This document shows, piece by piece, positions 1 to 7,559 of a stretch of 46,958 nt of DNA. A program made the position numbers and the translations under genes. Numbering within the stretch: the stretch's first letter is position 1; each line of letters begins with the position of its first letter. The notes beneath the pieces were generated by a model. The model did not search any database, was not told the origin of the DNA, and saw only the letters and a list, made by a program, of their open reading frames with translations. Origin of the DNA: Rhodospirillales bacterium (lineage in GTDB: Bacteria > Vulcanimicrobiota > Vulcanimicrobiia > Vulcanimicrobiales > Vulcanimicrobiaceae); NCBI GenBank assembly GCA_903970385.1, contig CAJCIN010000245.1, positions 1 to 46,958 of the forward strand. The letters are read 5' to 3'.

Positions 1-42
1 GGGCGAACCCCGCTCACGCTGCAAGGTGAGGACGAGCCGTGA

Positions 43-741
43 TCAGCGGCGGCGATTCTCCACGCTCGGTGCACGGTTCGCGCGTTCGACCGGAGCCTGC
101 GTGCGGAAGGCCGGAGCCTGCGCGCGGTTCGCCGGAGCGGCGAAGCGCGTCATGTTTCCGGGATTCGGCCGGAGCGAACCGGTGTATCCGGTCGTGACGG
201 GTGCGGTGCGCGCGCTGTAGCGATCGACGACGCTGACCCGGTTGACGACGTTCGTGCGATCGTTGATGCGGACGTTCTCGTAGACGCGGGCGCCGCGATC
301 GTAGTGAAAGTCGCCGCCGAAATCGCTGCCGTGCCACCAGCCCGTGTTTCCGAAGAAGAACGAGAGGCCGATCGTCGGGCCGTAATCGTTCCACGGACGG
401 CCGCCGTAGTACGCGACGGCGTTGTCGAATTGGTACGGCGTGTCGACCTCGTTCGCGGCGAGCACGTCGCCGTCGTTTCGACCGAGGATGCTGACCACCA
501 TACCGGGTGCGAGCGTCAACCCGGTCGGGTTGATGATCGTGCCGTCGTGAAGTTGCACGTTGTCGGTGAAGCCGCGTTCGTCTTGCACCGTCAAGTTGTA
601 GGCGCCGTCGAACGAGGTGACGCGACCGCGAATCTGCTCGTCCGCCGACTGTTGCGCGTAAGACGGGATGTCTTGCGCTTGCGCGACGCCGGGCGCCGCG
701 AGGGTGAGCGCCGCCGTGGCGGCGAGGAGATATTTAAGCAT
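43..741 (-). CDS. Secreted protein of unknown function, possible small OB-like domain
   Basis: A 232-residue protein beginning with a clear signal peptide (MLKYLLAATAALTLAAPG, cleavage near AQA-QD at about residue 22). Residues 37-100 form a beta-rich stretch (IRGRVTSFDG, LTVQDERGF, ILGRNDGDVLAANEV) that looks like the small barrel seen in DUF5666-type exported proteins. That resemblance is from memory, not from a search. The middle is rich in Tyr, Gly and Trp (FFFGNTGWW), and the last ~60 residues are low-complexity Arg/Ala/Pro/Asn. It probably acts outside the cytoplasmic membrane. It stands alone, 79 bp from the next gene on the same strand. No catalytic motif is evident. Confidence 0.75.
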   Translation of the reverse strand: MLKYLLAATAALTLAAPGVAQAQDIPSYAQQSADEQIRGRVTSFDGAYNLTVQDERGFTDNVQLHDGTIINPTGLTLAPGMVVSILGRNDGDVLAANEVDTPYQFDNAVAYYGGRPWNDYGPTIGLSFFFGNTGWWHGSDFGGDFHYDRGARVYENVRINDRTNVVNRVSVVDRYSARTAPVTTGYTGSLRPNPGNMTRFAAPANRAQAPAFRTQAPVERANRAPSVENRRR

Positions 742-820
742 AACGCACGAGTAACGGCGTGCGGGGCGCGGAGGTGCTGAGGCGAGGCTTGGGTTCGAGC
801 CCGCTCGTTCCCAGGAACCG

Positions 821-1249
821 TCAGCCTTCGCGTGCCTCGCGCGTCGCGCGATCGTTCGCGCGCTCGAGTCGCTCGGCGATGTCGGCTTTGGTCATTTTCG
901 TCGTGACCTTCACGCCTGCGGCGCGCGCGGCGTGCGTCAGCTCGGCTTTCGTCTTTCCGAGGACGTCGACGCCGCCGAAACTCGCACCGCCCGGGTTCGC
1001 GCCGCGCTTCGCGGAGCGCGGATCCGACGGCCCTTTCTTCGCCTTCGGCTCCCAGTGATCGCCGACTTTTTCGAAACCGTGCTTGACCGCGCCCCACGCC
1101 GCGCGATGCGCGCGCGCTTCGTCGTTCGGATAGCTGCGTTCGGCGCTCGCGAGCGTGGCGCCGTACGTGTCCCGCGCCTTTTTCGGCGATCGTTCGAGCG
1201 TCGACGGGAGCGGCGCGTCGTCCGCGGCGGCGGGCTTGCGCTTAGCCAC
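821..1249 (-). CDS. ChaB-like protein with C-terminal SAP/Rho-N-like segment
   Basis: A 142-residue basic protein. Residues ~14-65 carry the ChaB pattern: a short Leu/Pro-containing start, then spaced Ala/Tyr residues, AHRAAWGAVKHGFEKVGDHW. Residues ~95-130 (LGKTKAELTHAARAAGVKV followed by TKMTKADIAERL) resemble the small helix-extended-loop-helix of SAP or Rho N-terminal folds, often nucleic-acid binding. The chosen start is GTG 1249 (VAKRKPAA): it overlaps the 3' end of the S1-domain gene by 8 bases and a GAAGAG sits about 10 bases upstream, so the two are probably translationally coupled. Extending upstream would only add arginine-rich read-through of the other frame. The original role of ChaB (regulator of the ChaA antiporter) is weakly founded; a nucleic-acid role beside an S1 protein is inference. 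Confidence 0.75.
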   Translation of the reverse strand: MAKRKPAAADDAPLPSTLERSPKKARDTYGATLASAERSYPNDEARAHRAAWGAVKHGFEKVGDHWEPKAKKGPSDPRSAKRGANPGGASFGGVDVLGKTKAELTHAARAAGVKVTTKMTKADIAERLERANDRATREAREG

Positions 1250-2543
1250 GGCGGCGCAACTCTTCGCCGAGCGGCGCGAAGCCCGACTGCTGCGGACGCG
1301 TGACGGCTGCGGCATACGGCGTGCCGAGCGTCAGACGGCGCGAACGCCGGTCGACCGTCCGGATCGACACGTCGACCGATTCGCCGAGCTCGTAGTCGGC
1401 CGGATCCGCGTCGCTGTCGCGCATCGTGCCGACGACGCCGGGCGCGAGCTCGATCGACAAGCGCGGCTCCTTCGCGACGACCTTGCCTTCGACGACGTTG
1501 CCGAGCCGCAGCAGATCCGCGTGATCGCGCCACGGATCGGGCAGCGCGTTCTTGCGCGAAAGCGAGATCTTCTTGCCGCCTTTGTCGACGCGCAACACTT
1601 CGACCTCGACGCGTTCGCCGACGCCGAGCACGTCGGCGGTCTTCTCGACGCGTTCGAGCGCGAGCTCGCTCATCGGGATGAGGCCGTCGATGCCGCCGAG
1701 ATCGACGAACGCGCCGAAGTCGGTCAAACGGACGACGGTGCCTTCGCGCCGCTGTCCCGCCGAAAGCGAGCCGAGCAGTTCCGCGCGCTTCGCGCGACGC
1801 TCGTCTTCGAGCGCGCGTCGCGACGAGACGACGGCGCGGCGTCGCCCCGCGTCGAGCTCGAGCACTTTGAGCGGCAGCACGGTCTTCACGAGCGATTCGA
1901 GCGTACCGCCTTCGGGCGCGCGCACCTGCGATGCCGGCAGAAAACCGCGGATGCCGCCGATGTCGACGAGGAGACCGCCCTTGACCGCGGAGATCACCGA
2001 ACCGGAGACGGTCGTTCTATCATCGCGCGCGGCGACGACGGCATCCCACGATGCCGCGGCGCGTTCGCGTTGCGCTTCGACTTCCTCGTCGCTCAACTTC
2101 ACGAACGGACGCGCCGGCGGCCGCGGCGGCCGCTTCGCTTTGGGGCGCGGGGTGGCGACGGCCGGTGGGTCCGCAATGCCCGCATCGCGCGCCGCAACGT
2201 CGACGTCCGAAGCCACGGCTTGCGATGTCGTGCTCGGCTCGGCGACGCTCGACTCGACGCCGGCGGCTTCCGGCGCCGCTTCCGCGTGGATCGCCGCTTC
2301 GCCGGCGGATGCTTCGCTCACGACGCTCGACTCGACGCCGACGGGTTCCGGCCGCGCTTCTTCTTGCGTCGCCGGTTCGTCGACGGCTACCGGCACCGGT
2401 TCCGCGTGAATCGCCGGTTCGTCGGCGGATGATTCGCTCGCGACGCTCGACTCGACGCCGGCGGGTTCGGGCGGCGCATCGGCCGTCGCGTCTACGACGT
2501 GCGAGGTGTTATCGGGAGAAGCGGGCGGCAGAGACTCATCCAT
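1242..2543 (-). CDS. S1-domain RNA-binding protein with acidic repeat N-terminus (rpsA-like)
   Basis: 433 residues. The first ~145 are acidic, Ala/Glu/Ser/Val-rich and contain three copies of the block VESSV (residues 30, 70, 96), followed by a Pro/Lys/Arg-rich linker. Three S1 folds follow: ~175-250 (GGLLVDIGGIRGFLPASQV), ~261-335 (TDFGAFVDLGGIDGLIPMSEL, the most canonical, ending KKISLSRK) and a weaker one at ~350-415. It is therefore likely to bind RNA, as ribosomal protein S1 or as an S1-like translation or RNA-decay factor. It is shorter than the enterobacterial six-domain S1 but comparable with short S1 proteins of other phyla. Whether it is the main S1 cannot be told from one window. 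The downstream ChaB-like gene overlaps it. Confidence 0.82.
   Translation of the reverse strand: MDESLPPASPDNTSHVVDATADAPPEPAGVESSVASESSADEPAIHAEPVPVAVDEPATQEEARPEPVGVESSVVSEASAGEAAIHAEAAPEAAGVESSVAEPSTTSQAVASDVDVAARDAGIADPPAVATPRPKAKRPPRPPARPFVKLSDEEVEAQRERAAASWDAVVAARDDRTTVSGSVISAVKGGLLVDIGGIRGFLPASQVRAPEGGTLESLVKTVLPLKVLELDAGRRRAVVSSRRALEDERRAKRAELLGSLSAGQRREGTVVRLTDFGAFVDLGGIDGLIPMSELALERVEKTADVLGVGERVEVEVLRVDKGGKKISLSRKNALPDPWRDHADLLRLGNVVEGKVVAKEPRLSIELAPGVVGTMRDSDADPADYELGESVDVSIRTVDRRSRRLTLGTPYAAAVTRPQQSGFAPLGEELRRRG
2248..2470 (-). repeat. Three direct repeats inside the S1-domain gene
   Basis: The DNA block CGACGCTCGACTCGACGCCG recurs almost exactly near 2248, 2320 and 2440 (plus-strand reading), each followed by variants of GGCGGSTTCSGGC. 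The copies encode the repeated VESSV-containing segments of the acidic N-terminal tail. The unit spacing is unequal (~72 and ~120 bases), so this is an internally duplicated coding segment rather than a regular satellite. Copy number could vary between strains. Confidence 0.75.
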
Positions 2544-2593
2544 GATGGATTGACGCCTACGCCGCCCTTCTCGATCTCCCTACGACGACGCGA

Positions 2594-2752
2594 TCAGACG
2601 CGAGCGCCGCGGCCCGTCAGCAAGTTGAACACGAACAAGACGACCGCACCGACGAGGAGCAAATGGATCAGCCCGCCCCCGACGTGCAAGGCGAATCCGA
2701 TGATCCACAGCACGAATAAGATGCTGATGATCGTCCACAAAATACCAACCAT
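2594..2752 (-). CDS. Small membrane peptide, lmo0937 family
   Basis: A 52-residue protein read directly from the minus strand: it begins MVGILWTIISILFVLW and ends LLTGRGARV. Two hydrophobic helices (residues 3-22 and 29-46) are separated by a Gly-rich turn (HVGGGLIH). This is the layout of the lmo0937/DUF5670 family of tiny two-helix membrane proteins, which are common in soil bacteria and have no firmly known function. A good ribosome site (AAAGGA) lies 7 bases before the ATG. It is monocistronic, between the S1-domain gene and the tRNA. It is easily missed because of its length. Confidence 0.82.
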   Translation of the reverse strand: MVGILWTIISILFVLWIIGFALHVGGGLIHLLLVGAVVLFVFNLLTGRGARV

Positions 2753-2877
2753 GATGATTCCTTTACGAGCGTGCGCGTCGCAGGCTCGGGTGGAGCACCG
2801 CGTGATGACGTCTGCTTACCCCTCTTTCAAAACGATCAAGCACCGTAGCGAGCGCTCGAGCCGAGGTCGCACCCGCC

Positions 2878-2902
2878 GCTAGCGCGAACGCGGCTAGCGC
2901 GA
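2878..2902 (+). repeat. Tandem 10-mer upstream of tRNA-Val
   Basis: GCTAGCGCGA occurs at 2878-2887 and again at 2893-2902, 15 bases apart, just before the tRNA. Each copy contains the palindrome GCTAGC. It may be promoter-associated or merely chance in GC-rich DNA; no clear -10/-35 pair was recognised. Confidence 0.35.
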
Positions 2903-2913
2903 CGTCGGTGCGC

Positions 2914-2986
2914 GGGCGATTAGCTCAGCTGGGAGAGCGGCACCTTTACACGGTGATGGTCGGCGGTTCGATCCCGTCATCGCCCA
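2914..2986 (+). tRNA. tRNA-Val (anticodon TAC)
   Basis: 73 bases that fold as a standard tRNA. The acceptor GGGCGAT pairs with ATCGCCC at the 3' end, with discriminator A. The D arm is GCTCAGCTGGGAGAGC. The anticodon loop TTTACAC reads anticodon TAC (valine, GTA codons). The T arm GGCGGTTCGATCCCGTC matches the consensus and is nearly identical to the E. coli tRNA-Val(UAC) arm. The anticodon stem is GCACC/GGTGA, so the lowest pair (G-A) is mismatched. The 3' CCA is not encoded (TCGA follows) and must be added after transcription. Confidence 0.97.
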
Positions 2987-2995
2987 TCGACGAAC

Positions 2996-4957
2996 CTACG
3001 GCGCGAGGTAACGGTCGAACCACGCGACGGTTCGTTTCTCGATGTCCTTGCGATCCGCCGGCTCGCGGATGCCGTGGCCTTCGCCCGCGTAGACCACGAG
3101 CGACGTCGGCACGCCGAGCGTGTCGAGCGCGTGCCAGAACTCGAGCGACTGCGGCATCGGACACTCCACGTCGCGCTCTCCGACGAACACGAACGTCGGC
3201 GTCCGCACGTTCTTGACGAACGTGATCGGCGAACTGCGCGCGTACACCGCCGGATCGTCGTAGACGCTCGCGCCGAAGAACGGGATCATCCACTGATCGA
3301 TCCCGTTCTCGCCGTAATACGATTGCCAATCGGCGACGCCCGCGCCGGCATAGGCCGCTTTGAAGCGGTGCGTTTGCGTGACGGCCCACATCGTCATGTA
3401 GCCGCCGTAACTGAAGCCGCCGATGCCGAGCCGGCGATCGTCGATCGGCGCGACCTTCTCCGCGGCATCGACGCCCGCGAGCACGTCGCGGAGGTCGCCG
3501 TAGCCGAAGTCTTTCACGTTGGCCGCCGTGAATCGTTCGCCTTGCCCGAAACTTCCACGCGGGTTCGGCAAGAACAGATAGTAGCCCGCGGCGAGCAGAT
3601 CGCGATCGGTCCCGCGTCCGACGAAGCGCGGCGTCGACGCGGCGGACGGGCCGCCGTGGATCTCGACGATCATCGGCCGTTTGCCGCTCGCGGCGCGTAA
3701 GGGCGCGAGGAGCCAGCCTTGCACGCGATACCCCTCGTTCGTCCACGCGACGCTCGTCGCTTTGGTAACCGCCGCGACCGCATCGTTGTCGTGCGTGATC
3801 GCACGCCACGTCCCGAGCGGACCGGCGTAGATTTCCGCGGCGCGTTCGTAGGTCTCGCGCACGATCGCGCTCGTCGTTCCGTCACGCGCGAGCGAGACGC
3901 GCAAATCCTGATCTCCCACGATCGTTTCCGGCGCGGACCAGAGCGACGTGACCGTTTTGGTCGCGAGATCGACCGAGTCGATCGCGGACGCGTCGCCCGC
4001 GAGCGCGGTGAAGACGATTCGATCGCTCCGGCCCGCCCACGACAACGCGTTCGCGGAAGCGGGCATCTCGGGCGTGACGTCCGTGACCGCGCCGCCGGCG
4101 AGCGGAATCGTGAAGACGTCGCCGCCGACGGAACCGAAATCGCTCATGATCCCGCCGACGAACGCGACGGTCGCGCCGTCGGCCGACACTTTCGGCGCGT
4201 CGATCTGCAACGGCGGCGAAAAAAGTACGGTCGCGGCGGCCGTCGCCGCGTCGATGCGATACAGTTTGGCCGTCCACCACGCGTTGTCGCCGTTTCCGTG
4301 CGCGCCCGTCGCGACGAAGCCGCGCCCGTTCGGAATCCAATCGTATTCGTACACGAAGAGATCGCCCGGCGATTCGTACCGCAGCGTGCCGCGCGCATCG
4401 ACGACGGCGATGCGTTGCACGTCGGCGCCCTTGACCGCGCCGATGTCGCCGACGAGCGCGGCGCCGGCCTGCGTCGCCCCCGTCTCCTTGAGCGCGTTCG
4501 CCGTCGCGAGGACGGCGGGCGAGGTTCCGTCGGGCGACCAGCGCGGAGACCCGAGGACGCCCTTGTAGCCGTCGAGCCACGCTTTCGCGCCGGAGCCGTT
4601 CGCGGCGGCCGTCCACACCGCGGACTCGTTCGTCTTCGGCAGCCGCACGAGATACGCGATCCGATCGCCGCGCGGCGACCAGACGGGAGAGCCGAGCCGG
4701 CACGCCGTCGTCGTGGGACACCCGAGGTCGACGCGAGCGTTCGAGGCGAGCGTTCGGACGACGATCGCGGGCCGCGGAAGTTCGTTCGAGGCCGGTCCGA
4801 GGTCCGGCGTCTCGACCGACACCACCCGCGTCCCGTCCGGCGAGATCGCCACGGAGTTGAACGCCCGGATGCGCACGGCGTCTGCCGCCGGTTGCGCGGA
4901 CGGCGTCGCGAACGCGGTCAGCACGAAAGCGAGGCAGGCGATAACCCGAAGACGCAT
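2996..4957 (-). CDS. Secreted S9-family prolyl oligopeptidase / acylaminoacyl-peptidase-like
   Basis: A 653-residue serine peptidase. A signal peptide (MRLRVIACLAFVLTAFA) points to export. Residues ~30-390 form the beta-propeller, with TolB-like repeats (ISPDGTRVV, WSPRGDRIAYL, WSPDGT). Residues ~400-653 are the alpha/beta-hydrolase domain, with Ser516 in GFSYGG, Asp596 in GERDVE and His628 in GEGHGI, the complete catalytic triad in the right order. HGGPSA at the start of this domain is the usual oxyanion-side motif. It should cleave short peptides, by family knowledge. The start at 4957 is chosen for the signal peptide; the open frame upstream is antisense read-through of the next gene. That gene is divergent, 81 bp away. 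Confidence 0.92.
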   Translation of the reverse strand: MRLRVIACLAFVLTAFATPSAQPAADAVRIRAFNSVAISPDGTRVVSVETPDLGPASNELPRPAIVVRTLASNARVDLGCPTTTACRLGSPVWSPRGDRIAYLVRLPKTNESAVWTAAANGSGAKAWLDGYKGVLGSPRWSPDGTSPAVLATANALKETGATQAGAALVGDIGAVKGADVQRIAVVDARGTLRYESPGDLFVYEYDWIPNGRGFVATGAHGNGDNAWWTAKLYRIDAATAAATVLFSPPLQIDAPKVSADGATVAFVGGIMSDFGSVGGDVFTIPLAGGAVTDVTPEMPASANALSWAGRSDRIVFTALAGDASAIDSVDLATKTVTSLWSAPETIVGDQDLRVSLARDGTTSAIVRETYERAAEIYAGPLGTWRAITHDNDAVAAVTKATSVAWTNEGYRVQGWLLAPLRAASGKRPMIVEIHGGPSAASTPRFVGRGTDRDLLAAGYYLFLPNPRGSFGQGERFTAANVKDFGYGDLRDVLAGVDAAEKVAPIDDRRLGIGGFSYGGYMTMWAVTQTHRFKAAYAGAGVADWQSYYGENGIDQWMIPFFGASVYDDPAVYARSSPITFVKNVRTPTFVFVGERDVECPMPQSLEFWHALDTLGVPTSLVVYAGEGHGIREPADRKDIEKRTVAWFDRYLAP

Positions 4958-5038
4958 CGCGTGTGTTCCGCGCTGCGGCGCTCGCACACCTATAGACGAC
5001 GCGGCGGTGATCGGAGCCGGGTGCCGAATCGTCCGCTC

Positions 5039-5710
5039 ATGTTTGGACGGCGACGTTCGGAGTTCGATGCGTCCGGGCCGGGAGCGCTCGCGACGATTCG
5101 CGACGTCGTCGAGATCGTCGCGATTCTGGCCGCCGGCGTGTGGGCGTTCTATACGTTCGTTTACGAGAATCAGATCAAACCGGCGAACGCGCAGCCGGAG
5201 GCACAAGTCGAAGGCTCGCTGACGCGCCTCGGCACGCGACACGGGCTCATCGCGATCGGATCGCACGTGAAGATCACGAACGTCGGCACGACGGACATCT
5301 GGATGTACGGCTTCGCGGAAACGGTGCTCGGCGCGAACGTGCGTCCGCGCCCACACGGCGCCGCGGCGGACGACACCGGTATCGCGATCCTCGACGAGCC
5401 CGACTGGACCTCGAGTCGCCCGACGCGGGTGTTCGGTTTCGCGGAACTCACGCAACTCGCCGACGAGCATTCCGCCCACGTCATCGATCTCCGAGCCGGC
5501 CAGAGCCTTCCGCTCGACCGGGTCTTCTACGTCACGGCTGGTCGCTTCGACGAATTGGAAACGAACTTCTCGTTACGATACGATTCGCGACCCGATGCGA
5601 AACCGTTCCATCTCGCGACCGTCGCCGGCTTCGTCGTCGTCGCTCCCAACGGCAAAAGAGATGCGAACGGCTTCGACGGCTCCTTCGCAACGTTGTCGCT
5701 TTGGCGCTGA
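5039..5710 (+). CDS. Membrane-anchored protein of unknown function
   Basis: 223 residues. A short basic start (MFGRRRSEFD) is followed by one membrane helix at ~22-42 (VVEIVAILAAGVWAFYTFVY). The rest looks like an extracytoplasmic beta-sandwich (VKITNVGTTDIWMYGF, LPLDRVFYVTAG, FSLRYDSRPD). I do not recognise a family. The same layout (one helix, then a beta domain with a 'NVGT' stretch) occurs in many uncharacterised anchored proteins. The start was chosen at ATG 5039, just before the hydrophobic segment; the frame is open much further upstream but only as antisense to the peptidase. The DUF885 gene starts 20 bases downstream on the same strand, so they may be cotranscribed. Confidence 0.75.
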   Translation: MFGRRRSEFDASGPGALATIRDVVEIVAILAAGVWAFYTFVYENQIKPANAQPEAQVEGSLTRLGTRHGLIAIGSHVKITNVGTTDIWMYGFAETVLGANVRPRPHGAAADDTGIAILDEPDWTSSRPTRVFGFAELTQLADEHSAHVIDLRAGQSLPLDRVFYVTAGRFDELETNFSLRYDSRPDAKPFHLATVAGFVVVAPNGKRDANGFDGSFATLSLWR

Positions 5711-5729
5711 CGTCACCGCACTCGTCATC

Positions 5730-7544
5730 ATGAGGATCACAAGGTTGAACGTCGTCTCGCTCGCACACCGGATCGCGCTCGTCGCGCTCGCCGGCTCACT
5801 GGTCCATCCCGCGGTCTCCGCGGCCGCAACGCCCGATGCGACGAGCGTGCGCTTGCAGTCGCTGGCGCGCGACATGACGTTCGGATGGGCGAAGACGCAT
5901 CCGCTCGTCGCGACCGAGCTCGGCATCGCGGGCGAGGACGGCGAACTCGACATGCCGTCGGAAGCCGCGACGGCGACCGATCTCGCGACGATCCGGCGCT
6001 GGCAAGCCGAGCTCGCCGCGATCCCGCTCGACGGGGCGTCGCTCGTCGACCGCGACGACGCGAAGCTGCTGCGCGCGCAACTCACGAGCGACGAACGTAC
6101 GATCACCGTGTACGCGAGGTATCGCAAGAGCTACGGCGAGCCGGCGGGGCGGATCGTCGACGCGATCTTCACGCAGTTCCAACATCTGCCGATTCCGGGG
6201 ACGGGCGGCGCGACGGAGACGGACCGCCGGCGCGCGTGGGCCGACATCACGTCGCGGCTCGAACGCGCGCCCGCCTATATCGCCGCGGGCGAAGCGCTCG
6301 TGACCACGCCCGGCAGGCTCTACGGAACGGTCGGCGCGCAAGAGCTCGCCGGAGCGCCCGACTTCATGCGCGGCGCGCTGACCGATACGGCCAAAGCCCA
6401 GCTCCCGCCGGACGATCTCGCACGCTTCACCGCCGCGCGCGACGGCGCGCTCGCCGCGATCGCCGCAGCGAAGGCCTACATCGACGCGCACGCGGCGTCG
6501 TGGCCCGAGAACTATGCGATGGGGCGCGCCGCATACGACGCGATGTTGCACGACGAGCAGTTGCTGCCGTACGACGCGAGCGCGATCGAACAGATGGCGC
6601 GCGACGAACTCGCGCACGGCTGGGCGCAGCGCGCGTGGGTCGAGAACGACGCGAAGCAACGCGGCACGCCGATCGGCTACGAGAGCGGCGGCGGTCTCGC
6701 GCCGGGCGGCGCCGCGCTCGTCGGCTACTATCGCGATCGCATCGCGCAGCTGCGCTCGTTCGTGACGACGAACGAGGTCGTGGACGTACCGTCGTGGCTC
6801 GGCAAGATCGACGTCGTCGAGACGCCGAAGTTCTTGCAACCCGTCTCACCGGGCGCATCGATGAATCCGCCGTTGCCGTTCGGCAAGGATTCGACCGGTT
6901 TCTACTACATCACGCCGCCGACGTCGCTCGCCGATGCGGCGCGGCGCCTCGACCCGAATCAGGATTTCGACAAGGATCGCATCTTGTCGACGGGCGCCCA
7001 CGAAGCGATGCCCGGCCATTTCGTGCAATTCTCGATCGCGTACCGCCACCCGGATTTCGTGCGCAAGATCCAGAGTAGCGACGTTTTCGCGGAAGGCTGG
7101 GCGTATTACGGCGAAGAGATGCTCTGGCAAGTCGGACTGTACGGCGATGCGGATCTCGACGCGCGCTACTACAACGCGCAGTGGGAGCGCGTGCGCGGCG
7201 CGCGAGCGATCGTCGACGGGAAGCTCGCGAGCGGCGAGTGGACGTTCGATCGCGCGACCGCGTTCTTCGCGGAGCAGACCGGCTTCCCGCCGGACGAAGC
7301 GAAGGCGACGGTGTCCGGCATCGCGCTCGGGCCGGGGTACGTGATTTCCTATACCGTGGGGCGCCTCCAACTCGAATCGCTGCTCTCGGACTATCTGCTG
7401 CGAGCCGGAGCGAAGGCATCGCTGCGCGACTTCCACGATCGTCTGCTCTGCTACGGCACGACGCCCTTCGCGGTCGTCGCGCCGGAATTGCTCGGCGACC
7501 TCGACAAACCGCTCGCGGAGGTTCGCGCGGCCGCGAACTACTAG
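5730..7544 (+). CDS. DUF885 family metallo-hydrolase, exported
   Basis: 604 residues with an N-terminal export signal (residues ~5-33, LAHRIALVALAGSLVHPAVSAAA). The diagnostic family motif HEAMPGH lies at residues 424-430. Its two His and the Glu are the presumed zinc ligands and general base, as in HExxH peptidases and carboxypeptidase-Taq-like enzymes. Other conserved-looking blocks are FAEGWAYYGEEM (~452-463) and LGPGYVISYTVGR (~536-548), typical of the C-terminal helical part. The substrate is unknown; many DUF885 members are annotated as peptidases or esterases without experiment. ATG 5730 was chosen because the signal peptide follows directly. The gene ends 12 bp from the convergent nuclease-helicase gene. 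Confidence 0.88.
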   Translation: MRITRLNVVSLAHRIALVALAGSLVHPAVSAAATPDATSVRLQSLARDMTFGWAKTHPLVATELGIAGEDGELDMPSEAATATDLATIRRWQAELAAIPLDGASLVDRDDAKLLRAQLTSDERTITVYARYRKSYGEPAGRIVDAIFTQFQHLPIPGTGGATETDRRRAWADITSRLERAPAYIAAGEALVTTPGRLYGTVGAQELAGAPDFMRGALTDTAKAQLPPDDLARFTAARDGALAAIAAAKAYIDAHAASWPENYAMGRAAYDAMLHDEQLLPYDASAIEQMARDELAHGWAQRAWVENDAKQRGTPIGYESGGGLAPGGAALVGYYRDRIAQLRSFVTTNEVVDVPSWLGKIDVVETPKFLQPVSPGASMNPPLPFGKDSTGFYYITPPTSLADAARRLDPNQDFDKDRILSTGAHEAMPGHFVQFSIAYRHPDFVRKIQSSDVFAEGWAYYGEEMLWQVGLYGDADLDARYYNAQWERVRGARAIVDGKLASGEWTFDRATAFFAEQTGFPPDEAKATVSGIALGPGYVISYTVGRLQLESLLSDYLLRAGAKASLRDFHDRLLCYGTTPFAVVAPELLGDLDKPLAEVRAAANY

Positions 7545-7559
7545 CGTACGATGCGCTAG
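7541..7559. terminator. Short hairpin between convergent genes
   Basis: CTAGCG (7541-7546) and CGCTAG (7554-7559) pair around a 7-base loop, overlapping both stop codons of the convergent DUF885 and nuclease-helicase genes. The right arm is part of a further palindrome, GCGCTAGCGC (7553-7562). No T-run follows on either strand, so function as an intrinsic terminator is uncertain. Confidence 0.35.

Noticed and set aside
768-812. Possible tRNA T-arm (GGTTCGAGCCC) near 790
   Set aside because: The flanking bases do not give a 5-bp T stem, an acceptor stem or D/anticodon arms; it is only a near-palindrome.
2499-2882. 127-codon plus-strand open frame over the lmo0937-type gene
   Set aside because: Polar, low-information translation; the minus strand gives a two-helix peptide with a good ribosome site.
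3719-5038. Long upstream extension of the 5039-5710 gene
   Set aside because: The 440 extra codons are low-complexity Arg-rich sequence antisense to the S9 peptidase; the membrane helix and a sensible start lie at 5039.
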